Shown here: positions 63,794 to 64,000 of the stretch, one piece after another | How the letters are laid out: every line of letters starts with the position of its first letter | How positions within the stretch are numbered: the first letter of the stretch is position 1 | Assembly: GCF_900091315.1 (NCBI RefSeq) | Contig: NZ_FLSP01000016.1 | Span: forward strand, 1 to 64,000 | Direction: 5' to 3' | From: Streptomyces sp. DI166 | GTDB taxonomy: Bacteria > Actinomycetota > Actinomycetes > Streptomycetales > Streptomycetaceae | DNA length: 64,000 bases | Translations under genes and position numbers: made by a program | The notes under the pieces: generated by a model | The model's input: only the letters and a program-made list of their open reading frames with translations | Databases searched by the model: none | Told to the model about the DNA's origin: nothing

Positions 63794-64000
63794 ATGAGTT
63801 CCGTCCTGGCCCAGACCCGTTTCTCCGTGCTCGACCGGTCTCGTACGAGGGAGGGGCACACGCATGCCGAGGCGCTGCGGGACACCGTGGCGCTGGCCCG
63901 GGAGCTGGAAGGGCTCGGGTATCACCGGGTGTGGGTGTCGGAGCATCACGGGGTGCCCGGGGTCGCCGGGTCCGCGCCGACCGTGCTGGCCGCCGCCGTC
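63794..64000 (+). CDS. LLM class flavin-dependent oxidoreductase, N-terminal part (runs off the window)
   Basis: The 69 residues visible from ATG 63794 include FSVLDRSRTREGHTHAEALRDT and LEGLGYHRVWVSEHHGVPGVAGSAP, the start of the luciferase-like monooxygenase family (FMN or F420). The SEHHG string is the classical family marker. The 3' part is beyond the window; substrate unknown. Confidence 0.85.
   Translation, partial: MSSVLAQTRFSVLDRSRTREGHTHAEALRDTVALARELEGLGYHRVWVSEHHGVPGVAGSAPTVLAAAV

Overview
The window is high-GC actinobacterial chromosome, almost certainly Streptomyces or a close relative. Third codon positions are nearly all G or C, GTG starts are frequent, and it carries a conservon, ergothioneine genes, a Streptomyces-type alpha-D-glucose phosphate-specific phosphoglucomutase, and many STAS, SpoIIE and ECF-type regulators. 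I see no rRNA, tRNA, CRISPR array, insertion sequence, prophage or classical secondary-metabolite core. The content suits a chromosomal arm or arm-proximal region: stress, transport and regulatory genes, secreted glycosidases and many lineage-specific hypotheticals.

Layout. 1-2.1 kb: a partial MFS transporter and an XRE-cupin regulator, divergent from a PAT-like GNAT acetyltransferase, then a DoxX protein. 2.1-5.9 kb: a leftward three-gene operon (STAS protein, double-STAS protein, large P-loop NTPase with repeats) preceded by a perfect 18-bp palindrome. 5.9-8.9 kb: a small membrane protein with 11-residue repeats, phosphoglucomutase and a methyltransferase. 8.9-13.6 kb: pyruvate carboxylase and a Gly/Asp-tailed hypothetical. 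13.8-20.4 kb: a cytosolic UrtA-like binding protein, a MarR regulator and the urea ABC transporter urtABCDE. 20.4-23.7 kb: a PucR-type regulator, an acyl-CoA ligase and an SseB-like protein. 23.7-30.1 kb: an unusual ECF sigma / zinc motif / transmembrane / CAP-domain fusion, a hypothetical, a SpoIIE phosphatase-MarR operon, a deazaflavin oxidoreductase, a PD-(D/E)XK-like protein and a DUF6223-like protein. 30.2-33.9 kb: a NarL-type two-component system, a VOC protein and two hypotheticals. 33.9-38.2 kb: a secreted GH5 cellulase with CBM and Fn3, a hypothetical, and a PAS-GAF-SpoIIE-HATPase phosphatase. 38.3-44.2 kb: an NAD(P)-binding protein with its TetR regulator, two medium-chain dehydrogenases and katG. 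44.3-51.4 kb: a hypothetical, a CYP154-like P450, conservon cvnABCDE with a CYP157-like CvnE, and an AraC regulator.

51.4-54.9 kb: a truncated DUF692 (MNIO) gene abuts head-to-head a truncated beta-propeller-like gene, a probable deletion or rearrangement junction. After it come a stand-alone EF-G domain IV-like protein and a secreted GH43/AbfB enzyme. 55.0-58.0 kb: an amidase, an orphan PemK/MazF-like protein and a TIGR02452 (PARG-like) protein. 58.1-62.8 kb: ergothioneine genes egtABCD and a dodecin. 62.8-64.0 kb: a HAD phosphatase, a [2Fe-2S] ferredoxin-like protein and the start of an LLM flavin oxidoreductase.

How it works together. Clear transcription-translation units with 4-bp stop/start overlaps are urtBCDE, cvnAB, cvnBC, cvnDE, egtABCD, the sensor kinase/response regulator pair and the STAS-STAS-NTPase set (8-bp overlaps). 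Regulation is the dominant theme. Several inverted repeats sit exactly on promoters, and at least seven genes have a TANNNT hexamer 6-7 nt before the start codon with no Shine-Dalgarno, which points to leaderless transcripts. The strongest candidates for something undescribed are the sigma/zinc-motif/CAP fusion, the STAS-STAS-NTPase operon and the MNIO/propeller junction.
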